Origin: Lentzea aerocolonigenes
GTDB lineage: Bacteria; Actinomycetota; Actinomycetes; Mycobacteriales; Pseudonocardiaceae
Assembly: GCF_000955955.1 (NCBI RefSeq)
Contig: NZ_JYJG01000457.1
Coordinates: forward strand, 1 to 7,705
Reading direction: 5' to 3'
Length of the DNA: 7,705 nt
Part shown: in pieces, positions 6,036-7,705 of the stretch
Numbering within the stretch: position 1 is the first letter of the stretch
Layout: each line of letters opens with the position of its first letter
Notes under the pieces: generated by a model
Seen by the model: the letters and a program-made list of their open reading frames with translations, nothing else
Database searches by the model: none
Told to the model about the DNA's origin: nothing
Translations under genes and position numbers: made by a program

Positions 6036-7661
6036 ATGACTTCTCCTCTTCGCCGACGGTCGTTGCTGAAGTTCGCCGGTGCCGGTGCACTCGCCACCGT
6101 GCTCACCGGCTGCGGCAGCGGATCGAACGGCGGTGTCGGCAACGCCGGTACGAACGTGGTTCCCTGGCCCACGTACGTGCCGTTCGCCGGTCCGAAGCCC
6201 GATGCACCGGGCGACGAGTCCGGTGTGCAGCCGCTGTACCTCGACTACCCGCGGAACCTCGTCCGGTCGGTGCCGGAAGCACCGGGTGATGGCTCGGACG
6301 TCACCGCGATGGTCATCACCTACGGCGCCCCGCCCAAAGCGCTGGAGGGCAACCGGTTCTGGCAGGCCGTCAACAAGGCGCTGAACGTCAACCTCAAGGT
6401 CGTCGTGGTCCCGGACGCCGAGTACGGCCAGAAGATGACGACGCTCATGGCCTCCGGCGACGACCTGCCCGACATCATCATGTTCAGCAACCTCCAGCTG
6501 CCCCGCTCGCACGAGTTCATCCAGTCCCGGTGCGCGGACCTGTCCGACTTCGTCGGCGGGGACGCGGTCAAGGACTATCCCGGCCTCGCCAACATCCCCC
6601 AGTACGCCTGGCAGGGCATGGGCCGCATCGGCGGCCGGATCTACGGCGTACCGCTGGAGCGGCCGAAGCCCGGCAACAGCCTCTACGTCAACCGCACGGT
6701 GCTGCAGCAGGCCGGTGTCCCCGAGGAATGGGGCACGGAGGACTTCGTGGGCGCGCTGACCCGGTTGTCGGGAGACCGGCGGTGGGGCATCGGCGGGTCC
6801 AAGAGCGTGTTCGGCAGCTTCGGTTCGATCGCCTACCACGCCGGCTCGCTCGGCGCGCCGAACGCCTGGGAGCTGCGCGACGGCCAGTTCAACACCACCC
6901 TTGCCACACCCCAGTTCGAGGAAGCGCTCGGCGTGATGCGCAGGCTCGCCGAGAAGGGCGCCTACCACCCGGACAGCCTCACGCTCAGCGCGACGGACGT
7001 GAAGACCTTCTACTACAACGCCTCCGTCCTCTCCCTCACCGACGGCTTCGGCGCGGTGGCGGAGGCGCTGTCCGGCATCAACCGTCGCTTCGAGCTCGAC
7101 CTCGCCCGTCCGTACGGCCCGAACGCGACACCGTGGCAGAGTGCAGGGATCTTCGGCTACGTCACGTTCAAGAAAGCCAGTGCAGACCGGATCAAGCTGC
7201 TGCTGCGCGTGTCCAACTACCTCAGCGCGCCGTTCGGCACGTCCGAGTACGAGCTGGTCAACTACGGCGTCGAGGGCGCGCACTTCACCAAGGACTCCGG
7301 CGGGATCAAGACCACCGACCTGTTCAAGGTGGAGAACAACGTCAACCTGCCGATCAAGTACCTCGGTGCCGCGCCCGCCGTGCTGCACCTGCCCGGCTTC
7401 CCCGAGGCGGCGAAGGCCGTCCACGAGTGGGAGAAGGCGGTGCTGCCGCGCAGCATCCCCGATCCGGAGGCCGGTCTGCGGTCCGCGACCCGCACGAGCA
7501 AGGGTGCCGAGCTGACCAGGACGGTCGGCGACGCGATCGGGGCGATCGTGTTCGGCCGCAAGCCCGTGTCCGCGTGGAAGGACGCGGTCGCCCAGTGGCG
7601 GCAGGCCGGTGGCGACAAGGTCGCGGAGGAACTGGCGAAGGAGCACGCTGCGGCGAAGTGA
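6036..7661 (+). CDS. Tat-type lipoprotein, ABC transporter solute-binding protein (LplA type)
   Basis: This 541-residue extracellular binding protein would capture an oligosaccharide and hand it to the two upstream permeases. The N-terminus has a twin-arginine signature (LRRRSLLK, residues 5-12), a short hydrophobic core and a lipobox LTGC with the lipidated Cys26, so it should be anchored to the outer face of the membrane after Tat export. A Gly/Ser-rich linker follows. The motif YGQKMTTLMASGDDLPDI at 130-147 is typical of family 1 extracellular solute-binding proteins. The length exceeds the roughly 430 residues of classical maltose-type binding proteins and fits the large LplA/YtcQ group found with LplB/LplC permeases. 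It is 31 nt after the second permease and third in the operon, with a very strong ribosome site. Ligand unknown; plant-derived oligosaccharides are a guess from the neighbouring hydrolases. Confidence 0.93.
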   Translation: MTSPLRRRSLLKFAGAGALATVLTGCGSGSNGGVGNAGTNVVPWPTYVPFAGPKPDAPGDESGVQPLYLDYPRNLVRSVPEAPGDGSDVTAMVITYGAPPKALEGNRFWQAVNKALNVNLKVVVVPDAEYGQKMTTLMASGDDLPDIIMFSNLQLPRSHEFIQSRCADLSDFVGGDAVKDYPGLANIPQYAWQGMGRIGGRIYGVPLERPKPGNSLYVNRTVLQQAGVPEEWGTEDFVGALTRLSGDRRWGIGGSKSVFGSFGSIAYHAGSLGAPNAWELRDGQFNTTLATPQFEEALGVMRRLAEKGAYHPDSLTLSATDVKTFYYNASVLSLTDGFGAVAEALSGINRRFELDLARPYGPNATPWQSAGIFGYVTFKKASADRIKLLLRVSNYLSAPFGTSEYELVNYGVEGAHFTKDSGGIKTTDLFKVENNVNLPIKYLGAAPAVLHLPGFPEAAKAVHEWEKAVLPRSIPDPEAGLRSATRTSKGAELTRTVGDAIGAIVFGRKPVSAWKDAVAQWRQAGGDKVAEELAKEHAAAK

Positions 7662-7668
7662 GCCGCCT

Positions 7669-7705
7669 TCAGGACACGCGGGGACGAACCGAGTCCCGCA
7701 CCACC
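7669..7705 (-). CDS. 3' end of a convergent gene, possibly a LacI-family regulator
   Basis: On the minus strand the last bases translate to VVRDSVRPRVS followed by TGA (7671-7669). The base before this, G at the end of the preceding codon, is compatible with Leu (CTG). LacI/GalR-family regulators of actinomycetes commonly end in a tail such as LVVRxST followed by a few prolines, so this fragment fits that family. Only 7 nt separate its stop from the stop of the binding-protein gene. Eleven residues are too few for certainty, but a LacI repressor beside LacI-type operators would make sense. Confidence 0.45.
   Translation of the reverse strand, partial: VVRDSVRPRVS

Noticed and set aside
4056..6172. 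Two long minus-strand frames (4056-5195 and 5027-6172) opposite the permease genes
   Set aside because: Their Gln/His/Asp/Arg-rich low-complexity products are typical antisense shadows of hydrophobic membrane-protein codons.
5982..7646. Long minus-strand open frame (554 codons) opposite the solute-binding protein
   Set aside because: It is an antisense shadow produced by GC-rich third positions. The plus-strand frame has a strong ribosome site, a lipoprotein signal and clear family motifs; the antisense product is rich in Arg, Val and His with no recognisable domain.
7681..7697. Inverted repeat GGGAC...GTCCC after the binding-protein gene as a terminator
   Set aside because: The stem is only 5 bp with a 7-nt loop and lies inside the probable coding end of the convergent gene, so it is too weak to call.
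1..7705. tRNA, rRNA, CRISPR, insertion-sequence or phage signals
   Set aside because: No cloverleaf-like segments, regular spaced repeats, transposase motifs or long terminal repeats were seen; all gene-free stretches are under 200 nt.

Overview
This is a GC-rich window with several GTG starts, tight translational coupling and a DasR/LplB-era style of sugar-uptake operon without its own ATPase. All of this points to a high-GC actinomycete. A Pseudonocardiales- or Streptomyces-like host is plausible, but the sequence alone does not settle the genus. The whole window reads as one carbohydrate-utilisation locus with no mobile elements, RNA genes or CRISPR.

Layout. (1) Positions 1-1379 (+) hold the C-terminal part of a large glycoside hydrolase family 2 protein (beta-galactosidase type). 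It shows the end of the TIM barrel, a DUF4982 domain, a GH2 C-terminal Ig-like domain and a terminal discoidin (F5/8 type C)-like sugar-binding domain. (2) A perfect 15-bp hairpin at 1378-1413 separates it from a convergent gene. (3) Positions 1422-2801 (-) encode a secreted GH43 glycosidase with a C-terminal ricin-type lectin (CBM13) domain. (4) Its 182-nt upstream region carries two LacI-type operator-like palindromes with a central CG, plus a perfect 7-1-7 inverted repeat. (5) Positions 2984-3991 (-) encode a D-isomer-specific 2-hydroxyacid dehydrogenase. (6) A 169-nt divergent promoter region follows, with two related LacI-type operator-like sites, each lying over the predicted -10 region of one promoter. 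(7) Positions 4161-7661 (+) hold an ABC importer operon: LplB-type permease, LplC/YtcP-type permease (4-nt overlap) and a large Tat-type lipoprotein solute-binding protein behind a near-perfect Shine-Dalgarno. (8) The last 37 bases look like the 3' end of a convergent gene. Its tail resembles that of LacI-family regulators.

How it fits together (inference). The secreted GH2 and GH43 enzymes would trim beta-galactosyl and arabinosyl/xylosyl units from a plant polysaccharide such as arabinogalactan, pectic side chains or hemicellulose. The lipoprotein and two permeases would import the released oligosaccharides using an ATPase encoded elsewhere, as with the shared MsiK ATPase known in actinomycetes. 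The dehydrogenase would act on a 2-hydroxy- or 2-keto-acid formed in the pathway. The operator-like sites predict substrate-induced derepression by one or two LacI-family repressors, one possibly encoded just past the right edge. The true substrate cannot be read from the sequence. The most notable content is the regulatory architecture rather than any novel protein family.
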